Part shown: piece after piece, positions 1 through 7,358 of the stretch
Numbering within the stretch: position 1 is the stretch's first letter
Layout of the letters: every line of letters begins with the position of its first letter
The notes under the pieces: generated by a model
What the model saw: the letters and a program-made list of their open reading frames with translations, nothing else
Databases searched by the model: none
What the model was told of the DNA's origin: nothing
DNA from: Streptomyces sp. NRRL WC-3742
Lineage (GTDB): Bacteria > Actinomycetota > Actinomycetes > Streptomycetales > Streptomycetaceae
DNA length: 64,000 nt
Reading direction: 5' to 3'
NCBI RefSeq assembly: GCF_000720635.1
Contig: NZ_JOCF01000009.1
Span: 1 to 64,000 of the forward strand
Program-made: the position numbers and the translations under genes

Positions 1-43
1 CACCCCACCCCCACCCCCCAGCCCGTCCCTAAGGAGTCCGCGG

Positions 44-1651
44 ATGCGCGTCCGTGACCTGCTCGCCCCCGGCGCCCCCCGACTGCGCCTGCTCGCGGCC
101 GAGGAGGAGCTGGACCGGCAGGTCGGCGGCGTGATGACCACGGACCTCCAGGACCCGGGCCGCTACCTGCACGGCGGCGAACTGGTGCTCACCGGCATGC
201 TCTGGCGCACCGGCCCCGCCGACTCCGAGCGCTTCGTGCGCACCCTCGCGGCGGGCGGCGCCGTCGCCCTCGCCGCCGGGGAGGCCGAGGTCGGCCCCGT
301 CCCCGAGGACCTGGTCGACGCCTGCCGCCGCCACCGGATGCCGCTGCTCGCCGTCCCCGACGACATCGCCTTCGGCACCGTCACCGAGTTCATCGGCCGC
401 CAGGTCTCCGCCGACCGCGCCGCCGACCTCGCCGCCCTGGTCGACCGCCACCGCCAGCTGGTCTCCGCCGCCGGGGGCGGCGGGCTCGACGCCGTCCTCG
501 ACCTCCTCGGCGGCGACCTCGACCTCGACTGCTGGGTGCTCACCCCCACCGGCGCCGTCATCGCCGGCCCCGCCGAACGGCTGAGCGAGGCCGACCGCGA
601 CCAGCTGGTGCGCGCCCACCTCGGCGCCCAGCGCCGGCGCGGCCGGCCCCCGCACCGCGCCCGCCTCGCCGACGGCTTCTACTCGCTGCTGCCCGCCCCC
701 GCCCCGGCCGACCACGAGCGGCCGCCGGTCGACTGCCCGCTGGCGGACTGGATGCTCGTCGTCGCCGGCGACGTCACCGAGTGGACGCCCAAGCGCCAGC
801 AGCTCGCCGAGAACCTCGCCCGGCTCGTCGCCGCCGAGCGCCACCGCCGCGACGAGGGCCGCCGGCTGCGCCGCCGCATCGCCGACGAGCTGCTCGCCCT
901 GCTGCGCCGCGACGCCGACCCGGCCGAGATCGGCCGCGCCCTGTACGCCTCCTCCGCGATGGCCGCCCGCTACGAGGCCGCCGATCCCAAGTCCCCCGAG
1001 GGGGAGGGCCCCTGGCTGGTCCTCAGCGCCGAGGGCACGGGCCTGCCCGAGGGCACGGTGCGGGCCGTCCTGGAGGAGGCGCTCGGCGGCACCACCGACC
1101 GCGCCCTGGTCGCCGGTACGGGCAGCGGCGCCGTCGTGGTGCTGCCCGCCGCGGAGGGCCCGGTGCCCGCCGACGCGCTGCGCGCCCTGCTCGCCCCGCT
1201 GGAGGCCGGGCTCGGCTCCGAGGGCCGCATCACCCTGGGCGTCTCCGCGCCCGCCGCCGAGGCCGGGGGCCTGCGCGGCGCCCTGGAGGAGGCCCGCCAC
1301 GCCCGCCGCATCGCCGCCGCCCGGATCGGCCGGGTCTGCGTGGCCGGCCCCGAGGAACTGGCCTCGCACGTCCTGCTGCTGGCCGCCGTACCGGACGAGG
1401 TCCGCCGGGCCTTCCGCGCCCGGCTGCTGGACACGGTGATCGCCTACGACCTGGAGCACCAGGCGGACCTGGTGCGCACCCTCGAGGCGTTCCTGCGCTC
1501 GGACGGCTCCTGGACGCGCTGCGCCGCGCAGCTGCACGTCCACGTCAACACGCTGCGCTACCGCATCGGGCGGATCGAGGAGCTGACCGGCCGGGACCTG
1601 TCCCGGCTGGAGGACCGGGTGGACTTCTACCTGGCCCTCGAACTGGCCTGA
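44..1651 (+). CDS. PucR family transcriptional regulator
   Basis: Predicted cytoplasmic DNA-binding regulator of 535 residues. The N-terminal third (MRVRDLLAPG onward, to about residue 125) has the look of a PucR ligand-sensing domain. The middle is a less conserved region, and the C-terminus (about residues 470-530) carries the PucR-type helix-turn-helix, with AQLHVHVNTLRYRIGRIEEL followed by TGRDL. An AAGGAG Shine-Dalgarno at about 30-35 sits 8-9 nt before the ATG, fixing the start. PucR proteins usually control catabolic genes such as purine, proline or GABA use. The only downstream gene is convergent, so its target cannot be read here; it may lie left of the window or act in trans. Family assignment is firm, the effector unknown. 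Confidence 0.9.
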   Translation: MRVRDLLAPGAPRLRLLAAEEELDRQVGGVMTTDLQDPGRYLHGGELVLTGMLWRTGPADSERFVRTLAAGGAVALAAGEAEVGPVPEDLVDACRRHRMPLLAVPDDIAFGTVTEFIGRQVSADRAADLAALVDRHRQLVSAAGGGGLDAVLDLLGGDLDLDCWVLTPTGAVIAGPAERLSEADRDQLVRAHLGAQRRRGRPPHRARLADGFYSLLPAPAPADHERPPVDCPLADWMLVVAGDVTEWTPKRQQLAENLARLVAAERHRRDEGRRLRRRIADELLALLRRDADPAEIGRALYASSAMAARYEAADPKSPEGEGPWLVLSAEGTGLPEGTVRAVLEEALGGTTDRALVAGTGSGAVVVLPAAEGPVPADALRALLAPLEAGLGSEGRITLGVSAPAAEAGGLRGALEEARHARRIAAARIGRVCVAGPEELASHVLLLAAVPDEVRRAFRARLLDTVIAYDLEHQADLVRTLEAFLRSDGSWTRCAAQLHVHVNTLRYRIGRIEELTGRDLSRLEDRVDFYLALELA

Positions 1652-1670
1652 CCCACGGCGCGCCACGCAG

Positions 1671-1704
1671 CAGGGCCCGCCGCGATCGCTCGCGGCGGGC
1701 CCTG
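1671..1704. terminator. Strong bidirectional hairpin terminator
   Basis: A perfect 15-bp inverted repeat (1671-1685 with 1690-1704) closes a 4-nt loop, TCGC. It lies between the convergent ends of the PucR gene and the esterase gene. No T-tract is needed for such hairpins in streptomycetes. Confidence 0.85.
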
Positions 1705-1737
1705 TTCCCGTACGGTCGCCGTTCCCGTACGGCCGTC
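1704..1737. repeat. 17-bp tandem duplication beside the esterase stop codon
   Basis: Two copies of a 17-bp unit (GTTCCCGTACGGTCGCC, then the same with two changes) run from the terminator to the base before the TAG stop of the minus-strand esterase at 1739. One of many short tandem duplications abutting stop codons in this window. Confidence 0.8.
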
Positions 1738-1738
1738 G

Positions 1739-2863
1739 CTACTGCGGCGGGATGACCCCGGTCAGCCACTCGAAGACGCCCGGCACCATCGTCTTCCACA
1801 TGTCGGTGGTGTGCGGGCCGTTGGTCTCCTGGATCTGCACCTTCGTCGGGTCCTTGGCCGCCGCGGCGACCGCCTGGGCGTCCTCCAGGCCGTCGCCCTT
1901 CTTGCCGGTGATCAGCAGCGAGACCTTCGGCGGGGTCTGGGCGGTCTTGAGGATGTTGACCGGGTTGTTGGCCTCGCGCAGCTTGGGGTCCTTGCCGACG
2001 AGGGAGTCCGGCTCGTTGGCCGGGTCGTTGTAGCCGGACAGCGAGATCGCGGCGCGGTAGCGGTTGGGGTGGGCAACCGCCAGCTTGAGCGCGCAGTGGG
2101 CGCCCGCGGAGTAGCCGGCGATGCCCCAGCGGTCCGGGTTCGGGTCGGCGCGGAAGTTGTCCAGCACCATCTGCGGCACGTCCCGGGTGACCCAGGCGTC
2201 GGCGTTGATCTTGCCGGCGATGTCGGTGCAGCCGGCGTCCTGGCTGCTGCCCAGGAGCACGGTGCGCGGGGTGACGAGGATGAAGGGGGCGACCTTGCCC
2301 TGCTGCATCAGCGGCTTGAGCTGCTCGGAGACCTTGAGGCTGCCGTACCAGGTGGAGGAGGAGCCGGGGAAGCCGGGGATCAGCTCGACGACCGGGAACT
2401 TCTTGTCCTTGAACGCCGGGTCGTCGTACTGCGGCGGCAGCCAGACCAGCACCTCGCCGTCGACGCCGGAGACCTGGCCCTTGAGGTCGGTCTTCTGGAC
2501 GTCCTTGGGCACCAGCCGGTCGTCGACCGAGCTGAACTTCTGGGTCACCTTCGGCTGCTTGGCGTCGCCGCCGCCGACCGGGCGCCCGTTCGGGTCCAGC
2601 GGGGCCACCGACGGCACGGCCCGGACGTGGTCGCCGGTGCCGAGCAGGTCGTCCCAGTTGCCGTAGATCAGGTTCGCGTTGTTCACCATCACGAAGACCA
2701 TCAGCACGGCGGTCACCTGGCAGAACATGATCATGACCAGGCGGGAGAGGATACGCACCGGATTCGGGCCGCGGACCTTGCCCCAGTACAGCAGCGCCAC
2801 CGCGATGGACACCGGCACGAGGATGACGGTGAGGATGAAGAATGGCGTACCTGTGAGTTGCAT
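1739..2863 (-). CDS. Membrane-anchored alpha/beta-hydrolase (esterase-like)
   Basis: Predicted serine hydrolase of the esterase D / antigen 85-like alpha/beta-hydrolase group. From the ATG at 2863 it is 374 residues. Two hydrophobic helices near the N-terminus (FFILTVILVPVSIAVALLYW, then a stretch around MIMFCQVTAVLMVFVMV) should anchor it with the catalytic domain outside. The nucleophile elbow is GYSAGA, and a late His in NGPHTTDMW is a plausible catalytic base. An upstream in-frame GTG at 2917 (MRSGEW) adds 18 residues; the ATG just before the first helix (MQLTGTPFF) is preferred, though its SD is weak. It converges on the PucR gene and diverges from the ABC operon. Substrate unknown. Confidence 0.82.
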   Translation of the reverse strand: MQLTGTPFFILTVILVPVSIAVALLYWGKVRGPNPVRILSRLVMIMFCQVTAVLMVFVMVNNANLIYGNWDDLLGTGDHVRAVPSVAPLDPNGRPVGGGDAKQPKVTQKFSSVDDRLVPKDVQKTDLKGQVSGVDGEVLVWLPPQYDDPAFKDKKFPVVELIPGFPGSSSTWYGSLKVSEQLKPLMQQGKVAPFILVTPRTVLLGSSQDAGCTDIAGKINADAWVTRDVPQMVLDNFRADPNPDRWGIAGYSAGAHCALKLAVAHPNRYRAAISLSGYNDPANEPDSLVGKDPKLREANNPVNILKTAQTPPKVSLLITGKKGDGLEDAQAVAAAAKDPTKVQIQETNGPHTTDMWKTMVPGVFEWLTGVIPPQ

Positions 2864-3166
2864 CAAGTTCTCGTATCCGGGTAGCTGGCCGCCCGGGCCC
2901 CACTCGCCCGAACGCACTCCAATTCATCAGACGGTGAGAAACCGGTGATCGGTTGCCGTCCGAATCTGTGCGGAACCTGAGAGGAACATCACGTGACCGT
3001 GCTGTCCCCCTTTCGGGTCGGCCCATAGTCTGCCACCCGGACGGACGCCGCCCGGACCGGATGCCCAGCGAACTTCCAGAATCGGTCCCCGGAGAACCCT
3101 ACCCCGGGCGCGTCGCGCGCCACCGGGCGAGGCGGTGCGAGCCCGCGCGGCCCGGGCAGAGAGACT
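2864..3166. promoter_or_regulatory. Divergent promoter region, esterase / sugar ABC operon
   Basis: A roughly 300-bp spacer between divergent genes. It contains CCCATAGTCTG around 3025, a possible -10 for the rightward operon, but no well-spaced -35 was recognised. No ORF or strong repeat was seen; it should hold promoters for both directions. Confidence 0.4.
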
Positions 3167-4192
3167 ATGGGGATGAGCACAACCCGCTTTCGCCCGTCCC
3201 GCCGCTTCTGGCCCGTGTGCGCCGTCCTGGCCCTCGCGGTCACCGCGGCCGGTTGCAGCAGTACCGGAGGCAGACGCGCCGAGGAGGCCCGCGCCAAGGC
3301 CGCGGCCGCCGGCGGCAGCGCCGTGACCACCCCGCGCTGGAAGGTCGCCATGGTGACCCACGCCGGAGCCGGCGACGCCTTCTGGGACAGCGTGCGCAAG
3401 GGCGCCGAGCAGGCCGCCGCCAAGGACAACATCACCTTCCTGTACTCCAACGACGCGCAGACCCAGAACCAGGTCCAGCTCGTCCAGGCCGCCATCGACC
3501 AGAAGGTCGACGGCCTGCTGGTCACCCTCGCCAAGGGCGACGCCATGGCCGAGGTCCTCGGCAAGGCCAGGGCCGCGGGCATCCCCGTGATCACCGTGAA
3601 CTCCGGCCAGGAGTTCTCCCAGAAGTTCGGCGCGCTGACCCACATCGGCCAGGACGAGTCCACCGCCGGCCAGGCCGCCGGCACCCAGCTGGCCGCGCGC
3701 GGGCGCAAGAACGTGCTGTGCGTCATCCACGAGCAGGGCAACGTCGGCCAGGAGCAGCGCTGCGGCGGGGCCCAGGCCAAGGCCGGCACCGGCTTCCAGA
3801 CGCTCTACGTCAACGGCGTCAACATGCCCGACGCGCGGGCCGCGATCTCCGCCAAGCTCCAGGCCGACCCGTCCCTCGACACCGTCCTCACCCTCTCCGG
3901 CCCCATGGCCGCCACCGGTCTGCAGGCCATCCAGGACGCCCACCGCAGTGTCGAGCTGGACACCTTCGACCTGGGGCCGCAGGTCGTCTCCGGACTCAAG
4001 TCCGGCGCCGTCGGCTTCGCCGTCGACCAGCAGCCCTACCTCCAGGGCTACGAGGGCGTCGACCTGCTCTGGCTCTACCGCTCCAACCTGGACATGCTCG
4101 GCGGCGGCAAGCCCGTCGAGACCGGCCCGCAGATCCTCACCAAGGACGACGCCGACAAGCTCGCCGAGTACGTCGCGAGGGGGACCAGGTGA
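3167..4192 (+). CDS. Sugar ABC transporter substrate-binding lipoprotein
   Basis: Extracytoplasmic sugar-binding lipoprotein of 341 residues (periplasmic-binding-protein family 4, ribose/xylose-type). The signal peptide ends in lipobox LAVTAAGC with Cys30 as the lipidated residue. The mature domain begins VAMVTHAGAGDAFWDSV and contains the typical QVQLVQAAIDQKVDGLLVTL and HIGQDESTAG stretches. Start is the ATG at 3167; an ATG at 3173 is also possible. The stop overlaps the GTG of the permease gene (GTGA), so the two are translationally coupled. It is the first gene of a four-gene operon with permease, ATPase and ROK kinase. The sugar is not deducible; the layout resembles streptomycete monosaccharide-import operons. 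Confidence 0.93.
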   Translation: MGMSTTRFRPSRRFWPVCAVLALAVTAAGCSSTGGRRAEEARAKAAAAGGSAVTTPRWKVAMVTHAGAGDAFWDSVRKGAEQAAAKDNITFLYSNDAQTQNQVQLVQAAIDQKVDGLLVTLAKGDAMAEVLGKARAAGIPVITVNSGQEFSQKFGALTHIGQDESTAGQAAGTQLAARGRKNVLCVIHEQGNVGQEQRCGGAQAKAGTGFQTLYVNGVNMPDARAAISAKLQADPSLDTVLTLSGPMAATGLQAIQDAHRSVELDTFDLGPQVVSGLKSGAVGFAVDQQPYLQGYEGVDLLWLYRSNLDMLGGGKPVETGPQILTKDDADKLAEYVARGTR

Positions 4193-5226
4193 GCACCGCC
4201 GCCCCCGACCTGCTCGTCCAGGACCGCCCGGCCGCCCTGCGCCGCCTCCTCGCCCGCCCCGAGCTGGGCTCGCTGATCGCCGCCGTCGCGGTGTTCACGG
4301 TCTTCGCCGCCGTGGCCGAGCCCTTCCTGCGGCTCTCCTCACTGGGCACCGTGCTCTACGCGGCCTCCACCATCGGCATCATGGCCGTGCCCGTCGCCCT
4401 GCTGATGATCGGCGGCGAGTTCGACCTGTCGGCCGGCGTGCTGGTCACCACCGCCGCGCTGACCTCCTCGATGGTCTCCTACCAGTTCACCGCGGTCACC
4501 TGGGTCGGCGTCCTGGTCTCACTGGCCGTCACCCTGGCGTTCGGCTGGTTCAACGGCTGGATGCTCGGCCGCACCAGGCTGCCCAGCTTCATCGTCACGC
4601 TGGGCACCTTCCTGATGCTCACCGGCGCCAACCTCGGCGTCACCAAGGCGATCTCGGGCACCGTCTCCACCAAGTCCATCGCCGACATGCAGGGCTTCGA
4701 GACCTGCCGCCGGCTCTTCGCCTCCGAGGTCAACATCGGCGGGCTCGCGATCAAGGCCACCGTCTGGTGGTGGCTGGGCCTGCTCGCCGTCGGCAGCTGG
4801 GTGCTGCTGCGCACCCGCTTCGGCAACTGGGTCTTCGCCGTCGGCGGCGACGCCGAGGCCGCCCGCGCCGTCGGCGTGCCCGTCGCCCGGACGAAGACCG
4901 TCCTCTACCTCGGCGTCGGCTTCGGCGCCTGGGTGCTCGGGCAGCACCTGCTGTTCTCCTTCGACACCGTGCAGTCCGGCGAGGGCGTCGGCAACGAGCT
5001 GATCTACATCGTCGCGGCCGTCATCGGCGGCTGCCTGATCACCGGCGGCTACGGCTCGGTGGCGGGCTCCGCGCTCGGCGCGCTGATCTTCGGCATGGCC
5101 AGCAAGGGCATCATCTACGCCCAGTGGAACCCGGACTGGTTCAAGTTCTTCCTCGGCGCGATGCTGCTGCTGGCCGCGCTGCTCAACGCCTTCGTCAAGC
5201 GCCAGGCCGAACGGGGGCCGCGATGA
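4189..5226 (+). CDS. Sugar ABC transporter permease (ribose-type)
   Basis: Integral membrane permease of 345 residues in the RbsC/XylH-like family, with about eight to ten hydrophobic segments. The family hallmark GGEFDLSAGVLV lies near residue 75, and a later loop GYGSVAGSALGALIFG is also typical. The GTG at 4189 overlaps the binding-protein stop by 4 nt. A much longer frame runs through this gene from 2953, but only the part from 4189 has membrane-protein character, so the upstream part is spurious. The stop overlaps the ATG of the ATPase gene (ATGA), keeping all subunits coupled. Confidence 0.93.
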   Translation: MSTAAPDLLVQDRPAALRRLLARPELGSLIAAVAVFTVFAAVAEPFLRLSSLGTVLYAASTIGIMAVPVALLMIGGEFDLSAGVLVTTAALTSSMVSYQFTAVTWVGVLVSLAVTLAFGWFNGWMLGRTRLPSFIVTLGTFLMLTGANLGVTKAISGTVSTKSIADMQGFETCRRLFASEVNIGGLAIKATVWWWLGLLAVGSWVLLRTRFGNWVFAVGGDAEAARAVGVPVARTKTVLYLGVGFGAWVLGQHLLFSFDTVQSGEGVGNELIYIVAAVIGGCLITGGYGSVAGSALGALIFGMASKGIIYAQWNPDWFKFFLGAMLLLAALLNAFVKRQAERGPR

Positions 5227-6035
5227 GCACCGAACTGCTCTCCCTCCAGGGCGTCGGCAAGTCCTACGGGACGGTGCGCGCCCTCCAGGACGTCTCGCTG
5301 ACCCTGAACGCCGGCGAGATCAGCTGCGTGCTCGGCGACAACGGCGCCGGCAAGTCCACCCTGATCAAGATCATCGCGGGGCTGCACCGGCACGACGAGG
5401 GCGTCTACACCGTCGCCGGGCAGGAGGTCCGCCTCGACTCCCCGCGCCAGGCCCTGGACCTCGGCATCGCCACCGTCTACCAGGACCTCGCCGTCGTCCC
5501 CCTGATGCCGGTGTGGCGCAACTTCTTCCTCGGCTCCGAACGCGGCCTGCGCCGCTGGGGCGGGCTGCGCCTGGACGCCGACGGCATGCGCGCCACCACC
5601 CGCGAGGCGCTCGCCGCCATGGGCATCGACCTGCACGACGTCGACCGCCCGATCGGCACCCTCTCCGGCGGGCAGCGCCAGTGCGTGGCCATCGCCCGGG
5701 CCGTCCACTTCGGCGCCAAGGTGCTCGTCCTCGACGAGCCGACGGCGGCGCTGGGCGTCAAGCAGTCCGGAGTGGTCCTCAAGTACGTCACCGCCGCCCG
5801 CGACGCCGGGCTCGGGGTCGTCCTGATCACCCACAACCCGCACCACGCCTACCTGGTCGGCGACCACTTCACCCTGCTCAAGCGGGGAAGGATGGCCGGC
5901 AGCCACCCCCGCGCCGAGATCGGCCTCGAACAGCTCACCACCGAGATGGCCGGCGGCTCCGACCTCGCCGAGCTCTCCCACGAGCTGGCCCGACCCTCTG
6001 CCACCGACCCCCGTGAGGAGCGTCCGCAGCCGTGA
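5223..6035 (+). CDS. Sugar ABC transporter ATP-binding protein
   Basis: Cytoplasmic ATPase of 270 residues that powers the permease. Walker A is GDNGAGKST, the Q-loop VYQDLAVV, the signature LSGGQRQ, Walker B VLVLDEPTAALG, and the switch His is in LITHNPHHA. Unlike RbsA/XylG, which carry two ATPase cassettes in about 500 residues, this has one, so it must act as a homodimer. ATG at 5223 overlaps the permease stop by 4 nt, and its own stop overlaps the GTG of the kinase gene by 4 nt. Single-cassette versions are known in actinobacterial sugar importers. Confidence 0.93.
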   Translation: MSTELLSLQGVGKSYGTVRALQDVSLTLNAGEISCVLGDNGAGKSTLIKIIAGLHRHDEGVYTVAGQEVRLDSPRQALDLGIATVYQDLAVVPLMPVWRNFFLGSERGLRRWGGLRLDADGMRATTREALAAMGIDLHDVDRPIGTLSGGQRQCVAIARAVHFGAKVLVLDEPTAALGVKQSGVVLKYVTAARDAGLGVVLITHNPHHAYLVGDHFTLLKRGRMAGSHPRAEIGLEQLTTEMAGGSDLAELSHELARPSATDPREERPQP

Positions 6036-7138
6036 CCAGCGCCCACGGCGGCACCCGGCCGCCCGTCCTGCCCACCCTGCTGGGCCTCGGCCCGCGCGCC
6101 GAGCGCCGCCGCCGCGCCCTGCCCGCCGGGATACTGCGCCTGCCCACCATCGGCGTCGACATCGGCGGCACCAAGGTCGTCGCCGGGGTCGTGGACGGGG
6201 AGGGCAAGGTGCTGGAGAAGCTGCGCACCGACACCCCCCACAAGAGCAAGAGCGCCAGGGTCGTCGAGGACGTCATCGTCGAGCTGGTGCTCCAGCTCGC
6301 CGACCGCCACGACGTCCACGCCGTGGGCATCGGCGCGGCCGGCTGGGTCGACGCCGACCGCTCCCGGGTACTCTTCGCCCCGCACCTCAACTGGCGCAAC
6401 GAGCCGCTCCAGCAGGCCCTCAGCGAGCGGCTGCGCTTCCCGGTGATCGTCGAGAACGACGCCAACGCTGCCGCCTGGGCCGAATGGCGCTTCGGCGCCG
6501 GCCGGGGCGAGGACCACATGGTGATGCTCACCCTCGGCACCGGCATCGGCGGCGCCGTCGTGCGCGACGGGTACGTCGACCGGGGTAAGTACGGCCTGGC
6601 GGGGGAGTTCGGGCACATGCAGGTGCTGCCCGGCGGCCACCGCTGCCCCTGCGGCAACCGCGGCTGCTGGGAGCAGTACTCCTCGGGCAACGCGCTGGTG
6701 CGCGACGCCCGGGAGCTGGTCGCCGAGGAGTCCCCGGTGGTGCAGCCGCTGCTCGCCCGGGCGGGCGGGACGGTCGAGGGCATCACCGGCCCGCTGGTCA
6801 CCGAGGCCGCGCAGGACGGCGACCCGACGGCGACCGAGCTGCTCTACGAGGTCGGCACCTGGCTGGGCGTCGGCATCGCCAACCTGGCCGCCGCCCTCGA
6901 CCCGGGCCGCTTCGTCATCGGCGGCGGTGTCTCCGACGCCGGCGACCTGCTGCTCGGCCCGGCGCGCGACACCTTCCGCCGCACCCTCACCGGGCGCGGC
7001 TTCCGGCCGGAGGCGACGATCGTCCACGCGGCCCTCGGCAACGAGGCGGGTCTGGTCGGCGCGGCCGACCTCGCCCGGCAGGTCGCGCGGCGCTTCCGCA
7101 CCATCAAGCGGCGGCGGGTGGAGCGCAGCGCGCTGTAG
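6032..7138 (+). CDS. ROK family sugar kinase (glucokinase-like)
   Basis: Cytoplasmic ATP-dependent sugar kinase of 368 residues, likely phosphorylating the sugar delivered by the coupled importer. It has the N-terminal phosphate-binding IGVDIGGTKV, the central LTLGTGIGGAVV, and the ROK zinc motif CPCGNRGCWEQ (about residues 208-218). An extra 40 residues, Arg-rich, precede the first motif. There is no N-terminal helix-turn-helix, so it is a kinase and not a ROK repressor. The GTG at 6032 overlaps the ATPase stop (GTGA). The coding end is followed within about 20 nt by a heptamer repeat array that contains a large palindrome. Confidence 0.9.
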   Translation: MTSAHGGTRPPVLPTLLGLGPRAERRRRALPAGILRLPTIGVDIGGTKVVAGVVDGEGKVLEKLRTDTPHKSKSARVVEDVIVELVLQLADRHDVHAVGIGAAGWVDADRSRVLFAPHLNWRNEPLQQALSERLRFPVIVENDANAAAWAEWRFGAGRGEDHMVMLTLGTGIGGAVVRDGYVDRGKYGLAGEFGHMQVLPGGHRCPCGNRGCWEQYSSGNALVRDARELVAEESPVVQPLLARAGGTVEGITGPLVTEAAQDGDPTATELLYEVGTWLGVGIANLAAALDPGRFVIGGGVSDAGDLLLGPARDTFRRTLTGRGFRPEATIVHAALGNEAGLVGAADLARQVARRFRTIKRRRVERSAL

Positions 7139-7159
7139 GGCGCGGGCCGGGCGGCGGCG

Positions 7160-7290
7160 GACGGATTTCGGACGACGGCGGACAGATGTCAGCGGACAGA
7201 TGTCAGATGTCGGCGAACAGAGAACGTTCTCTGTTCGCCGACATCTGTTCGCTGACATCTGTTTCCGGTCCACTGTCATCTGTTCGTCAC
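7160..7290. repeat. Heptamer array A with a 44-bp perfect palindrome
   Basis: Degenerate 7-bp units stay in phase across this spacer. On the left they read ACAGATG, TCAGCGG, ACAGATG, TCAGATG, TCGGCGA, ACAGAGA (7182-7223). On the right they flip to CTGTTCG, CCGACAT, CTGTTCG, CTGACAT, CTGTTTC (7231-7265). The flip creates a zero-loop palindrome, 7204-7225 with 7226-7247, perfect over 22 bp per arm. Outer arms (7182-7199 with 7245-7262) also pair with one mismatch. It separates the ROK kinase from the gamma-glutamyltransferase gene and could act as a terminator, a protein-binding dyad, or a slippage product. Confidence 0.85.
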
Positions 7291-7299
7291 ACGAGGCGC

Positions 7300-7352
7300 T
7301 TGTCGCATCGACGGACCCGGGGTAACAACGGAGGTGACGTCGACTCAGGAGG
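7300..7352 (+). promoter_or_regulatory. Possible ggt promoter and ribosome-binding site
   Basis: TTGTCG (7300-7305) and TAACAA (7323-7328) are separated by 17 nt, the spacing of a vegetative promoter, though the -10 is a poor match. AGGAGG at 7347-7352 lies 6 nt before the ATG at 7359 and is a strong ribosome-binding site. Confidence 0.4.
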
Positions 7353-7358
7353 ACTCGC

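Noticed and set aside
2953..4188. An apparent N-terminal extension of the sugar permease
   Set aside because: The extension overlaps the complete binding-protein gene in another frame and is Arg/Pro-rich; the real start is the GTG at 4189 with a 4-nt overlap.
6032..7138. ROK protein considered as a transcriptional repressor
   Set aside because: No N-terminal helix-turn-helix; the kinase ATP and zinc motifs are complete and it is coupled to a transporter.
7182..7262. Palindrome considered as an insertion-sequence end or attachment site
   Set aside because: No transposase or integrase, no target duplication, and the arms break down into the same heptamers as the other arrays.
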